Position numbers and translations under genes: made by a program
Shown: in pieces, positions 43,241 to 53,723 of the stretch
How the letters are laid out: each line of letters begins with the position of its first letter
Position numbering within the stretch: position 1 is the stretch's first letter
Source: Pelobates cultripes
Taxonomy: Eukaryota; Chordata; Amphibia; Anura; Pelobatidae
DNA length: 64,000 nucleotides
Assembly: GCA_933207985.1 (NCBI GenBank)
Contig: OW240916.1
Span: 139,241,536 to 139,305,535 of the forward strand
Reading direction: 5' to 3'
The notes under the pieces: generated by a model
Told to the model about the DNA's origin: nothing
The model's input: the letters and a program-made list of their open reading frames with translations, nothing else
The model's database searches: none

Positions 43241-43457
43241 GAATTTATTCGGTGAGTCGATCTTCCATTTGTGGATACTTTATATCCCTGGAAATACTCC
43301 CATCAACTTGTGAAAGCGTCTGAATGGCCATGTTCGCAGACAATGTTTTTCAGCCAAAAAATAAATAAATATGTTGCGTTTTGCCTTGGTGTCCTTTAGA
43401 TTTTCTGTGAGACATGATGTCTTACTTGGTAATTTCTTGCTTCCTGTACAATGATGC

Positions 43458-43824
43458 TTAAAGGGACACTATTGTCACCAGAACAGCTACTGCTAAAAGT
43501 ATTGGTTCTGTTGTCTATAGCCCCCCTATAGGCTTTTCAATGGAAATGCTGCTTTTTCAGAAAAGTGTCGACATTGTGTTGACATTGGTGCCTTGTAACA
43601 CTTCTAGCGGCAGTAATTCAGACGGCCACTGGAGGTGCTTCCTATGTCAATACATTTAGTGTATCCATGCTTTGCATGGGGGCACTGAATGTTACCTATA
43701 GACATGCGTTGATTGAAAATTCTTACCTTTTCTCGGCTCTCGGGTTGGAAACCCAAACAGTGTATTTAACACTACATTGTTAGGAATACATGTGTGTGTT
43801 CCTGACACTATAGTATTATTTTAA
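43458..43824. mobile_element. TTAA MITE (TTAAAGGGACACTATAG family), copy 3
   Basis: The left end TTAA (43458-43461) is followed by agggacactattgtcaccag; the right side has cctgacactatagtattatt and TTAA at 43821-43824. The right terminus is diverged. Confidence 0.7.
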
Positions 43825-44779
43825 CTGTTTTAACTGTTTTACTATAAGAATCGACTTTAAACATTTTTGTATATTTCTATTTTGCAGTTTAAATTAAGCA
43901 CAAAAAAGCCTCACTCACCCTCATTTCTAGACTACCATTTCACTGTTAGCATTACATTAGCAGTCCAGAAATTGATAAAGGTTGCTATAGTATAATATAT
44001 TTTTAAATACCTTCATTTTAGAAATATATGATTTTACTAAATGTGGGCATTATACATAAATGTAGATATTCTTTTTCACATTCTGTTGCCATTTTCAGTA
44101 AGCAACACTACTAGTAGTGCATCCAGGGTCCTTACAAATATCTATAGTCAAGGTATTTCCCTTTTATTTTTTGACAAATTGCGTTTCTGTTTATACTTAT
44201 ACTAACAATTCAAACACTGTATAACCGTCAAGTATTGCATAATGAAGGACACAGTATACTGTTCAAAGCATTTTATTGACAAATATATTATAAAGGATGA
44301 ACAAGTAATTGAAAAATAAAAATTGTGTAAATTTACATAATTTTTATTATTAAAGCATCTCTGTCACCCAAAACACTTTTCTCCAATTGTTTGCTTATCT
44401 CTTCTCTCTGAATTTGTTCTTATTTTCTATCTGATAATTTTCTCGTGAAATAAATAAGACAAACCAAGGGCTACATTGTCTTATGTATTTTTATTCTGTG
44501 ACAATCTTGACAGAGGGTGGAGCTTAAGGCAAGCTCCACTCCTTTTGTTAATATTTGTCAAGACCCAATATTCTCTTGCCCGTCCAGTTCCTTGTCTATA
44601 ATTTTGCTATCTGGGTGTTGGCATGTATGGTAAGCATTTGTGTACCTTCCATAATAACAAGTAGTGTTCGCATGGCAGAGCGGAGAAGGGCAGAGTAGAA
44701 AAAAGGTAAAATGGGATATAATGAAGAAAAACAAATAAATATAGCTGGGGCCTTTAGGACTAGCATAGGTCTCTCTGCT
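43825..44779. other. AT-rich, no gene
   Basis: At 44353 a TTAA is followed by agcatctctgtcacccaaaa, which looks like another MITE terminus, but I cannot find its partner. Otherwise nothing is recognisable. Confidence 0.4.
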
Positions 44780-45495
44780 TGGTAGTCCTCGTAGCTAGAA
44801 GAAACAGTCTAACAATCCAAGACACCAATCCTCCAGTAATGGGACGACACACAGTTCTGGGAGTCAACTGAGTTTATTTGGCCGCACACGGCTTTTAATG
44901 CACTGACCCCTGGGGTCTCTCACACAAAATTACAGGGTTTTTCCTCCCAAGATCCTCTGTGCTGAGAGATAATTGCATGAGAAAAATCTAGAAAAATCTA
45001 CAATAATTTCAAACACCCCAAAAACGCATTTTAAGATTTCAGAACACTACGAAAGTCACATCACTGAATAGTGAAGCTTTGGCTGGTTGGCCACGAGGTG
45101 ATGCCCCAAAACAGTTCCAGAGAAAATAAGGTAACGACCACTCATTTTTTGGGGGTTCTCACACAAACACCGACGAATGCTCCCCCTGGCTGATAGCATA
45201 CAAATGTTACCCCTATTTGGTAGTCTATGTCTCCTGAACGCCGTTCTTATAACGGTTCAGGAACTTGGATGGGCAGCGTTATCAGTTTACCGGGTGTTCA
45301 CGGGGTCGTGTAGCCAAAAACAGTTCCATGCCGTCGACGACCATGTACCGCTGCCTGCATTCGAGAGACAAAATGCCCGCCATTTGTTTGCACACATGCG
45401 TTCGGTTATACGAACGGCGGCCACACAGGGGAAACACTTTCTTTAACAAGCAATCTGCGGTTAAAAGCCAGGGGTGGTCGGTTGTTAAAAGGTGT
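44780..45495 (-). mobile_element. LTR-like sequence with polyadenylation signal (ends unresolved)
   Basis: On the minus strand there is a CpG-rich region (45400-45240) with cgttcg/cgaacg inverted pieces, then an A/T-richer stretch. A polyadenylation signal (AATAAA) lies at 44873-44878, followed by cagttgactcccagaactgt and gtgtcgtcccattactgga. This is the U3-R-U5 style of an LTR. No TG...CA boundary with duplication could be set. It directly abuts the LTR at 45496-46262. Confidence 0.45.
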
Positions 45496-46262
45496 TGTGA
45501 TCCTTGTCTGCAGGTAGCACGGTCCTCTAGGGTAAACAACAGGCACAGTCCTTTGGTTTGCATATAATCCAGGCAGTTTTATTGTTAAACTTCACCACAG
45601 CTACAGCAGCAAATAAAAAAAACAACAATAACACAAATCCCTATAAACAAAAGCCTAGCTCGTCTGAGCACTAACTAACATCAGACTCCCTCTCTCTCAG
45701 GGTTTAAACTAGAACAAAATAATATTTGTGTTCACCAACCTAGTGCCTTTGTCAGATCTCTGCACTCCACAATCGGTTAGCATGTGGCTTCCATTCCTTC
45801 TAGAAATAAACAAAATTCTCTCTCTTTTCCGTACTCCCAGTGCTCCAAGCCAGCCTTGACTGCTTTCCTTTTGCACTCCCAGTGCTCAGTCTCCTTGACT
45901 CTCTCACTGGAGAGAACAGCCTCTCTCCAACCTGCTTCCAGTGAGGAAGCCAGCAATCCCCCCTTTACCTGCATAGCAGGGAGGGGTTTATTCCCACTGC
46001 TACAGCTGATTATCTGCAGCTGAGCAGTGGGTTGCAGACAGTTCCAAAAAAACTCTTGCCTGGACCGGATTTCTCCCAGTTGTGTATAAACTGAGGAGTG
46101 GAGCATTGGCCCACCCTGCTCTCCAAATGCTCCACCCCAGGGGCCCATAACTAAACCTAGCTTTGTGTTGCATACCACACATACAACACGTACTTCTCCT
46201 GGGGTTAAATGTTAAAGGCCTCTCTACCTTCACTTTATCACAGTGTGAACACATGGATCACA
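45496..46262 (-). mobile_element. LTR-like element (767 bp) with 8-bp inverted ends tgtgatcc/ggatcaca
   Basis: The ends are TGTGATCC (45496-45503) and GGATCACA (46255-46262), giving TG...CA with a perfect 8-bp inverted terminus. On the minus strand the polyadenylation signal lies near 45577-45583 (AATAAA, in aacaataaaactgcctgg). The expected short direct repeat is not seen: ggtgt precedes and cagat follows. It may therefore be one LTR of a rearranged element rather than a clean solo LTR. The U3 part contains a CT/GA-rich repeat (45830-45920). Confidence 0.6.
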
Positions 46263-46887
46263 CAGATGAAGGTTCGGTAAATGAACAGGGGGTACAGACA
46301 GCTGAACAAAGGGAATAAAAAGTATATAAAAAGTGTCTGTTCCGCTACGGGGGGGGGGGGCATAAAAAAAAAAAATAGAGACACTTTAAAGAGAATATGT
46401 ACTGCTACCCTGGCCCTCCGCTCCCCAGTCGTGATCTCATTAAAGAGAAAGGTGCTTGCGCTGTGGTTGCCATGGGTGGAGATCAGAGGAACCTCCTGTG
46501 GGAGGTCTCTTCTGCTTTCTTTGTCTTTCTATTACTTGGCATTGAGTATCTGCCAAGGAATTGAAAGACAGATGGAAAGAAAACCTACTTTAAACTGTTT
46601 TTTCTCCAAATCTATATATTTGCTAGCAAAACGGCAAACAATTTGTAAAGATGGAATGTTAAGCTCTTTTAAAAGATGATTATGTGATGACACGTTCCTT
46701 TTAGGATTGTCTGCAAAGCAATCATAACACAAAATTGCTTGTTTATATGCCAGCTATGCATCCCTTGCTTGCTAATATTTTGTTCAATGAAAAAGTGCTC
46801 GATAGTGAATGGGTTAAGGAGATGTTATATGTCAAAGCGAACCTGAGAGCTGAAGATTCGAGTTGCCAACCGTCAGCCTTTAAAATC
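46263..46887. other. No recognisable gene; homopolymer runs
   Basis: It has a run of ten G followed shortly by about twelve A at 46349-46375. Nothing else is recognisable. Confidence 0.5.
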
Positions 46888-47352
46888 TTAAAGGGACACT
46901 ATAGTCACCCAGACCACTTCAGCACAATGAAGTGGTCTGGGTGCCAGGTCCCCCAGGTTTTAACCCTTCAGATGTAAACATAGCAGTTTCAGAGAAACTC
47001 CTATGTTTACATTGCAGGGTTAATCCAACCTCCAGTGGCTGTCTTCCTGACAGCCGCCAGAGGCGCTTCTGCAACACTGGATATGGAATTTGCATCCAAT
47101 GTGCAGAACATCCATAGGAAAGCATTGTGAAATGCTTTCCTATGGACTGTTTGAATGCGCGCGCGGCTCTTGCCGCTCATGCGCATTCCGCTCCACTCGG
47201 TAGCTGACGTCGGCGGGAGAGGTCACTAGCGCTGAGGGAGCCCGGCACTGGATAAAGGTTAGTGGCTGAAGGGGGGAGGGAAGGGGGCTCCTAAGGATGC
47301 TATAGTCTCAGGAAAACAAGTTTGTTTTCCTGGCACTATAGAATCCCTTTAA
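46888..47352. mobile_element. TTAA MITE (TTAAAGGGACACTATAG family), copy 4, best preserved
   Basis: TTAA at 46888-46891 and 47349-47352. The left terminus aagggacactatag pairs with the right terminus ctatagaatcccttt. A subterminal hairpin (agaccacttcagcacaatgaagtggtct, positions 46911-46938) and a second hairpin near 46975-47020 are visible. The GC-rich middle contains gcgcgcgcggc. Confidence 0.85.
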
Positions 47353-47691
47353 TGACTTAGAGAGGATCTGCAAAGAGGAGTGGGACAAAATCCCTCCTGA
47401 GATGTGTGCAAACCTGGTGGCCAACTAAGAAATGTCTGACCTTTGTGAGTGCCAACAAGGGTTTTGCCACCAAGTACAAAGTCGAAGAGGTCAAATACTT
47501 ATTTCACTCTTTGACATGCAAATCAATTTATAACTTTTTTGAGATGCATTTTTCTGGATTTAGCTTTTTTGGCATCACTGTTAAAATACACCTACCATTA
47601 AAATTATAGACTGATCATTTCTTTGTCAGTGGGCAAACGATTAAAATTAGCAGGGGACCAAATACTTTTTTTCCTCACTGTACAAACTTAG
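47353..47691 (+). pseudogene. Tc1-type transposon, 3' end with transposase C-terminus
   Basis: The plus strand encodes, in shifting frames, DLCKEEWDKIPPEMCANLV and KCLTFVSANKGFATKY, matching the Tc1 transposase tail K-x-E-W-x-K-I-P...L-V...G-x-x-T-K-Y. It then runs into the element's end, with atcatttctttgtcagtggg and aaatactttttttcctcact before TA at 47690. Everything upstream is missing; the break coincides with the right edge of MITE copy 4. Confidence 0.8.
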
Positions 47692-48743
47692 GCCTAACTT
47701 TTCTGAACCATATGATGAAACCTACCATGAGTTATGCATATAGGGTACATCTGCTTTGTATTCTTTCTTGTGAACTGTCACCTGCATACATGCACACATA
47801 GACTTTACAGAGCTACATCTATCTTTACAAGCAAGCACATGACGTCTGCAGACAAGAGATCACTTCAATAAAATGAACAGAACACTAGGAAATACCTGCA
47901 CAGCAAGACTTAGGTGATTCCCTAAATACATTTCCATTACGCTAAAAACTTTAACATTCATGTTAACAGGATGAACAATATGCCTTTCTTATCACACACA
48001 ACATTCTCATTATGCATTGTGTACAAGTCACTTTCTGACATCTGTAAGCCCCATTATCCTACATCTGTTACTTTCTTGTCAATCTGTGATTAATTTTATC
48101 AGCTGTTAGCAAAAACCATGTGACGTTCAGGGCAACAATAAAGGGCAAGCTTGCAACCACACTTCTCACTTTTACAGTTAAAAAAAAGATGGTTTGTTCA
48201 CTGAACAGAACAAATTATTATTTTGTAACAATGAACAATCAATAATGCCTTATTTTCAGTATTTTTTTTAACTCTAATATTGTTTTTTTTCTGTCATCTC
48301 TTTTAAAAATATTCATGCTGAAATCAAAGTGGAGCTGCACTATACAGTTTTAAAAAGAACTGTTTTGGTTCTAATATGGATTAAACTTGCACAAATGAAT
48401 ATCAGCTGCTACAAGCGAATGAAATGCCTTTTAATCTGTGTCTGACAGAATCAATTCATCAAGGATTTACCTATGGAGTCTTATTCAATGAATAAGACTC
48501 CATTGTTAAATATTGAACAAATAATTTTGTTCGCAGCAGCTTAAACTCATTTATGGGAAAGTCTAGTGTACATGGACTATTTTTACGGGATGTGGTATCC
48601 CCAAAATAAACATACAAATAATTATGACTTGGCTGACATCACTCTGGCTTCAGTGAACAGTTATTTATATATGGACCCTGCAGTATGAAAAGTTCAAGCA
48701 TAACTGTCACCTCTGAAAACTTTTCTTTACTCATCCCCTATGT
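47692..48743. other. No recognisable feature
   Basis: AT-rich unique-looking DNA without ORFs of note. A small inverted repeat (ctatggagtcttattcaatg and its inverse, 48472-48505) is present. Confidence 0.5.
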
Positions 48744-49080
48744 TTAAAGGGATTCTATAGTGCCAGCAAAGCAAAGCCTTTTTTCCTTGCACTATAAGTT
48801 TCTAAGGTGCCCCTTCTCCTGCAGTGCTGAAGGGATTAAAACCCCATTCAGTCACTTACCTAAATCCAGTGCCGATGTCCCTCGGCGCTGGGTCAAGCTC
48901 CATCCACGCTCCTCTCCCGCTGACGGCAGTCGGCGGGGGAGACCTAATACGCATGCGCTGCAATGGCTGCACTTGCATTAGGATTTCCCGATAGGAGAGC
49001 TCCTATGGGGAAAAATCTGATGCTGGAGGTCCTTATTCAGAGCATGAGGATGCACAGCGTCAGAAACCGGACCAAAGGTC
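48744..49080. mobile_element. TTAA MITE (same family), copy 5, inverted and truncated
   Basis: TTAA (48744-48747) is followed by agggattctatagtgccagc, which is the right-end sequence of copy 4 in inverse orientation. It then runs through the GC-rich middle (cgctgacggcagtcggcggg). The opposite terminus is missing. Confidence 0.65.
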
Positions 49081-49089
49081 CATTTCAAT

Positions 49090-49135
49090 TCAGGGATCCA
49101 TGATTGTTCTAAGTGTATTTTGATATCAATATATA

Positions 49136-49169
<34 letters not shown>

Positions 49170-49505
49170 ATATCAAAATACAGTTAGAATGAAATTACAC
49201 ATATGTATATATTTTTGAAATTTAAAAAAAAAAAAAATTTATTTTTTATTTTTAACGTATTTATATATTTTTTTTATATTTTATAAGGAGAGGACCCAGG
49301 GAGCTCTAGCCAGCAGCTCCGCCGGGTTCCTCCCGCAAGATCTGAGTGTTGCTGCGGCAATGCTCTGATCTCGCAAGAGTGAACTCTAGCCCCGCCGGCT
49401 AGAGTTCACTTTCCACTGGATCACCAGGGATGGTACATGGCAGCACGGATCCCCCCTCCCTCCATAAGATAATAAGGGAGGGGGGATATTTACTAACCTG
49501 CCCCC
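49090..49505. mobile_element. Fragment related to the AT-rich and GC-rich parts of the TTAA element at 27085
   Basis: The order attctaagtgtattttgata, (TA)n, ttagaatgaaatt at 49107-49195 repeats that at 28022-28090. It is followed, as there, by a GC-rich block with a hairpin (gaactctagccccgccggctagagttc, 49381-49407). No TTAA terminus is visible. Confidence 0.5.
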
Positions 49506-49509
49506 ACCT

Positions 49510-50090
49510 CCACCCCCACAATCCCTCCAAACATACAGCACACACACATATACAGCACCCACACACAGCACCAACACACATACAGCACCCTCATACACAC
49601 ACACACATACAGCACCCTCACACACACAGCACACTACCAGCACCCTTACACACAGCACACTAACAGCACCCTCACAAACACACAACACCCACACACATCA
49701 CACAAACAGCACCCTCACACACACAGCACCCTCACACACACATCACACAAACAGCACCCTCACAAACACAGCACCCTCACACAGCACACTAACAGGACCC
49801 TAACAAACACACACCCACACACAAACACCCTCACACACACACAGAACACTACCAGCACTCTCACAAACAGCACACAAACAGCACCCTCACAAATACACAC
49901 ACATAAACACCCTCACCCACATAGCACACTACCAGCACCCTCACACACACATCACACTAACAGCACCCTCACACACAGCACCCTTACACACAGACACACA
50001 GCACCCTTACACACACATTACCCTCACTCCACCCTCACACAGCACACTAACAGCACACTAACAGCACACACACATGTATGTGTGTATGTA
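49510..50090 (+). repeat. Minisatellite of cacacacagcaccctcac-type units
   Basis: Irregular units of 15-25 bp are built from acacac, agcaccctcac and agcacactaacag. The plus strand is almost free of G except in AGC. Confidence 0.9.
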
Positions 50091-50093
50091 TGT

Positions 50094-50107
50094 ATATATA
50101 TATAAAA

Positions 50108-50150
<43 letters not shown>
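50094..50150. repeat. (TA)n microsatellite
   Basis: An uninterrupted TA run of about 40 bp with a short preceding AT-rich part. It abuts the 3' end of PLE D. Confidence 0.95.
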
Positions 50151-50153
<3 letters not shown>

Positions 50154-50218
50154 AAAGAGGTAGCAGCACTCACGGAATATAAAAGTTCACATCTTTATTA
50201 GGTCATTTTAAAAGTCAC

Positions 50219-50260
50219 GATCGACATTTCATTCCTCTATATGGGACTTTCCTCAGGATC
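50219..50260 (-). ncRNA. Hammerhead-ribozyme-like motif in PLE D, core intact
   Basis: On the minus strand: GATC (50260-50257), CTGAGGA (50256-50250, matching CTGANGA), a stem II in which AGTCC faces GGAAT with one mismatch, GAAA (50230-50227), TG, TC, and then GATC (50222-50219). GATC is self-complementary, so the two copies form stem I. Stem III is minimal, as in other PLE hammerheads. Both conserved core strands are present. Confidence 0.6.
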
Positions 50261-51033
50261 AATACAACTACATAATCAACAAGGAAAACATATATCGACA
50301 AATACATTAACTAAATAGGCTTATCCCCAGGTGAAGTGCATCTCTGATCGTCTTTCTAAAGTGCCCCAGTGCGCATGTGCAAGCAAAGCTCCACCCCCAC
50401 GTGACGACGCAGCATGCCGTCATCACGTCTGTTTCCATGGTGACGCAGCAGACGGGGCCCCGACCTAGGTGGAGTGCATCAGCATTGTAATGTGCTCAGT
50501 GCTCATGTGCAAGTAAAGCTCCACCCCCACGTGATGCCGTAACGTGCCATCGTTTCCATAGCGACGCGGCACACGCGGCGTAACTATGGAGATGGTAATA
50601 CAAAAACATTAACAGTGTATGAAATATTGCACGTTCTGGAGATCAAGGAAGTTGATGATAGAAAATAAAGTGCATTTAATACAAAACGTGTAGAATAATA
50701 TATGATGAGTGATATGTATGAAAGATCTTACATGCCATAATGCCTAATTATGAGGCTAATGACAAATGAATACAGAGTGACCATTCATAATAAGGGAATC
50801 TAGTATCAAGTTGTTATCTACAAAGTGCAATCTGAATAAAAACTAAAGTGACATGCAACTTAATTTAAAGTGCCAAACTGTGAATTTGTAAAGTGACAGA
50901 GTTAAATCGAGGGTATAATTATATGGACAAACTCTTATATACATTATATACAGACGATATCATTGATAAGATGTATACTCCTAAGTGAACTGTGCTGTCA
51001 GGACTTAGAATGTAAACCCTATAGTACACTATA

Positions 51034-51616
51034 TAGTTGCAAGAAAAAGTATGTGAACCCTTTGGAATGATATGAATTTCTGCACAAATTGGTCATAAAA
51101 TGTGATCTGATCATCATCTAAGTCACAACAATAGACCGTCACAGTCTGCTTAAACTAATAACACACAAAGAATGAAATGTTGCCATGTTTTTATTGAACA
51201 CACCATGTAAACATTCACAGTGCAGGTGGAAAAAGTATGTGAACCCCTAGACTAATGACATCTCCAAGAGATAATTGGAGTGAGATGTCAGCCAACTGGA
51301 GTCCAATCAATGAGATGAGATTGGAAGTGTTGGTTACAGCTGCCCTGCCCTATAAAAAAAAAAAAACACACACCAGTTCTGGGTTTGCTTTTCACAAGAA
51401 GCATTGCCTGATGTGAATGATGTCTCACACAAAAGAGCTCTCAGAAGACCTACGATTAAGAATTGTTGAACATTTCATTCTTTGTGTGTTATTAGTTTAA
51501 GCAGACTGTGATTGTTTATTGTTGTGACTTACATGATGATCAGATCACATTTTATGACCAATTTGTGCATAAATCTATATCATTCCAAAGGGTTCACATA
51601 CTTTTTCTTGCAACTG
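51034..51616 (+). mobile_element. Non-autonomous Tc1-type element, copy 1 (583 bp)
   Basis: It is flanked by TA (51032-51033 and 51617-51618). The inverted termini are long: the left starts tagttgcaagaaaaagtatg and the right ends catactttttcttgcaact, and similarity extends for about 150 bp. The interior keeps the untranslated leader and a stub of transposase start (51421, MSHTKELSEDLRLRIV) that runs directly into the right terminal repeat. This is an internal-deletion derivative sitting in the PLE D 3' region. Confidence 0.85.
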
Positions 51617-51945
51617 TATTTAATTCATAAATAATACATCTCTTAAATGGGAGTATTAGAAATTCAAGGCTTGTCCTGGCACATTCCTATACTAATTCAC
51701 TTTTGAGTATAAACCCATTATTATATATGAACATTTATTACATAATAAAGATGATACCTGTATATTGTTAATACCCACAGAAAACAACTTGATAGACACA
51801 GACATATACTCAACACAATGTTAAAAAATTAAAAAATACAATCAAACTGGAGCTGAAATTCATAAAAAAGAATGGAAAGAAATGGTTTCATTAAGTCCTT
51901 TTGGAAATACAGTGTCTAATTCAGAAATCCAAAATGCTTCCCCGT

Positions 51946-52763
51946 TCAACAATATAAATAGGGTCCTGGAATGAGGCACCTGTAACAGGGAGGGGTGCAA
52001 AACCAAGGAGTTGGCCTGGGACTCCCAAATATATAAAATAAACCAAGTGGACTGCACTCACCTGAACATGTATACATTATTTAGCCTTGACTTACAGAGA
52101 GTCCCAGTAAGGAAGTATGTCCCAAGTAAGTGGATTAATCTCATAAGAGCAAGCATTAGGATGCTACTAGGATAGGACCTGCCGAATATGGGGTACTTTG
52201 ACGTAGTTGGCAGGCTTATGCAATGTATGATCATATAATGTAACTAAACCCCAATCATTTTTTGCCTAGGTGAGGTGTTTTTAAATAAAACTATTACAAT
52301 CTCTAAGATTTGAAATCATTGTTTAGTGAATAAGCGAGTGCGCTGGATTCTGTATTTTGTATATTTTGGCCCCAGCAGCACCCTATAATGTATGCATGTT
52401 CAGGTGAGTGCAGCCCTCTTGGTTTCTTTTATATATTTGGGAGCCCCAGGCCAACTCCTTGGTTTTGCACCCCTCCCTGTTACAGGTGCCTCATTCCAGG
52501 ACCCTATTTAGCCTTGACTTGCAGAGAGTCCCAGTAAGGAAGTATGTTCCAAGTTAGTGGATTAATCTCATAAGAGCAAGCATTAGGCTGCTACTAGGAT
52601 AGGACCTGCCGAATATGGGGTACTTTGATGTAGTTGGCAGGCTTATGCAATGTATGATCATATAAAGTAACTAAACCCCCATCATTTTTTGCTTAGGTGA
52701 GGTGTTTTTAAATAAAAACTATTACAAACTCTAAGATTTGAAATCATTGTTTAGTGAATAAGG
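51946..52763. repeat. Inverted-plus-tandem repeat complex
   Basis: Two ~120-bp arms (51951-52073 and 52387-52510) are inverse copies, sharing gggtcctggaatgaggcacc and ccaaggagttggcctggg. Between them lies a ~260-bp unit (52078-52337). A second copy of that unit in direct orientation follows the right arm (52506-52763), with over 90% identity, including catcattttttgc and cctgccgaatatggggtac. The structure is arm, unit, inverse arm, unit. Confidence 0.85.
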
Positions 52764-52914
52764 GGGTACGCTCTGTGCTTGCGTGAGAAGGAACCAGAGG
52801 AGCTGCAGGCGGAACTCCCGGGTCCTCTCTTCCTCCCTCCCCTGCCGGCTGCCCGCACGGTGCCTGCAGACCGGGGAGAGAGATCGGCCGGGGGGGATCC
52901 ACCAGTGATATATA

Positions 52915-53275
52915 CAGCCCCTCTGTGTGCCTTTTTGTCTCCCCCAGTCCCTCTGTATGTTTCTTTCTCCCCCTCACTGCTCCTCTGTGTCCATTTCTCC
53001 CCTCTCTTCCCCCTCTGCCTCTTTCTCCCCCTCCCCTTGTGTGTCTCTCTCCTTTCTCCATGTGTCTCTCTTCCACTGTCTCTTTCTTCCCCCTTTCCCT
53101 GTGTCTGTCTCTACCCTATATCTCTCTCCTCCTCTGTCTCTTTCTCCCCCTCCAACATCTCTCTATTCCCTCTCTTTCTCCCCCTGTTTCTACTCTTCCA
53201 CCTCTGTCTCTTTCTCCCTCCTCTCTCTGTTTCACTCTCTCTCCCCCTCTGTCTCTTTCCTTACCCTCCCCCTGT
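52915..53275 (+). repeat. Polypyrimidine minisatellite (ctctgtctctttctccccct)
   Basis: Imperfect units of about 25-30 bp are almost entirely C and T on the plus strand. Long frames in all directions are low-complexity artefacts. Confidence 0.9.
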
Positions 53276-53281
53276 GTCTGG

Positions 53282-53507
53282 GTGGCAGCCTCGCCGGTCC
53301 GGCGGCACTCCTGTCCTGTCACTAATGCTGAGGATGGAAGGAGAGAGGAGCAGGTCTCTCTCTCTCATGCTCCCTTGAGGTTCCCACATCCTGTGGGAAC
53401 CTTATGGGAACTGCAAGGGAGCATGAAAGAGAGACATGCTCCTCCCTCCTTCCGTCCTCAGCATTAGTGACAGGACAGGAGTGCCGCCGAACCGGCGAGG
53501 CTGCCAC
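53282..53507. repeat. 226-bp near-perfect palindrome with a nested 10-bp palindrome in its loop
   Basis: Arms 53282-53374 and 53417-53507 are inverse complements with about six mismatches. The 42-nt loop contains ggttcccaca and tgtgggaacc (53379-53401), a perfect 10-bp hairpin with a 3-nt loop. Confidence 0.9.
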
Positions 53508-53723
53508 ACAGCCCGGTGGCTCAAGCATGAAACGCGGCCGGCCCCCTCAGAGTGTGCCACGGGACCGGCCACCTGGTGGCACCTTCTTCTGCAGTCCCCA
53601 GATGCCGCCCCAATCCAGCCCTGCCGCCGGGCCCCCTGATGGTGGCCCTGGCGGCGGGCCCCCCTCCCGGCCGGGCCCTCAGACCATGTCCGAAGTGCCC
53701 GACTAGTCAGTCCGCCCTTGCAC

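Larger units (their letters stand above)
50151..51965 (-). pseudogene. 3' end of a Penelope-like element (PLE D) with hammerhead-like tail
   Basis: On the minus strand, 51960-51860 encodes the PLE C-terminal block GEAFWISELDTVFPKGLNET, equivalent to the RESFWIYKLKTL segment and following LNE of PLE A. The AT-rich 3' region follows, interrupted by a Tc1-type element at 51034-51616. A GC-rich part contains two tandem copies of cacgtgggggtggagctttg (near 50382-50405 and 50513-50535). A hammerhead-like motif lies at 50219-50260, and a short tail ends at the TA microsatellite. The upstream coding region is cut at about 51960 by the inverted-repeat complex. Confidence 0.75.
52764..53723. mobile_element. 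GC-rich, minisatellite-bearing element (ends only partly visible)
   Basis: It has a GC-rich left part, a pyrimidine minisatellite (52915-53275), a long palindrome (53282-53507) and a CpG-rich right part ending gactagtcagtccgcccttg. The end resembles, in inverse, a hAT-like CAGGGCGGACTGAC terminus. I could not identify its left terminus or a target duplication. Confidence 0.4.

Noticed and set aside
45282..45567. CpG-rich stretch with frames on both strands, considered as a CpG-island promoter of a host gene
   Set aside because: It lies within LTR-like DNA upstream of an AATAAA in the same orientation, and no exon-like sequence follows.
49386..49694. A Val/Cys-rich minus-strand frame of 102 codons
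   Set aside because: It reads through the CACACAGCACCC minisatellite.
52779..53467. A 199-codon frame and its overlapping frames
   Set aside because: They are driven by the CTCTGTCTC array and the palindrome; the same proteins recur in inverse in the other arm.
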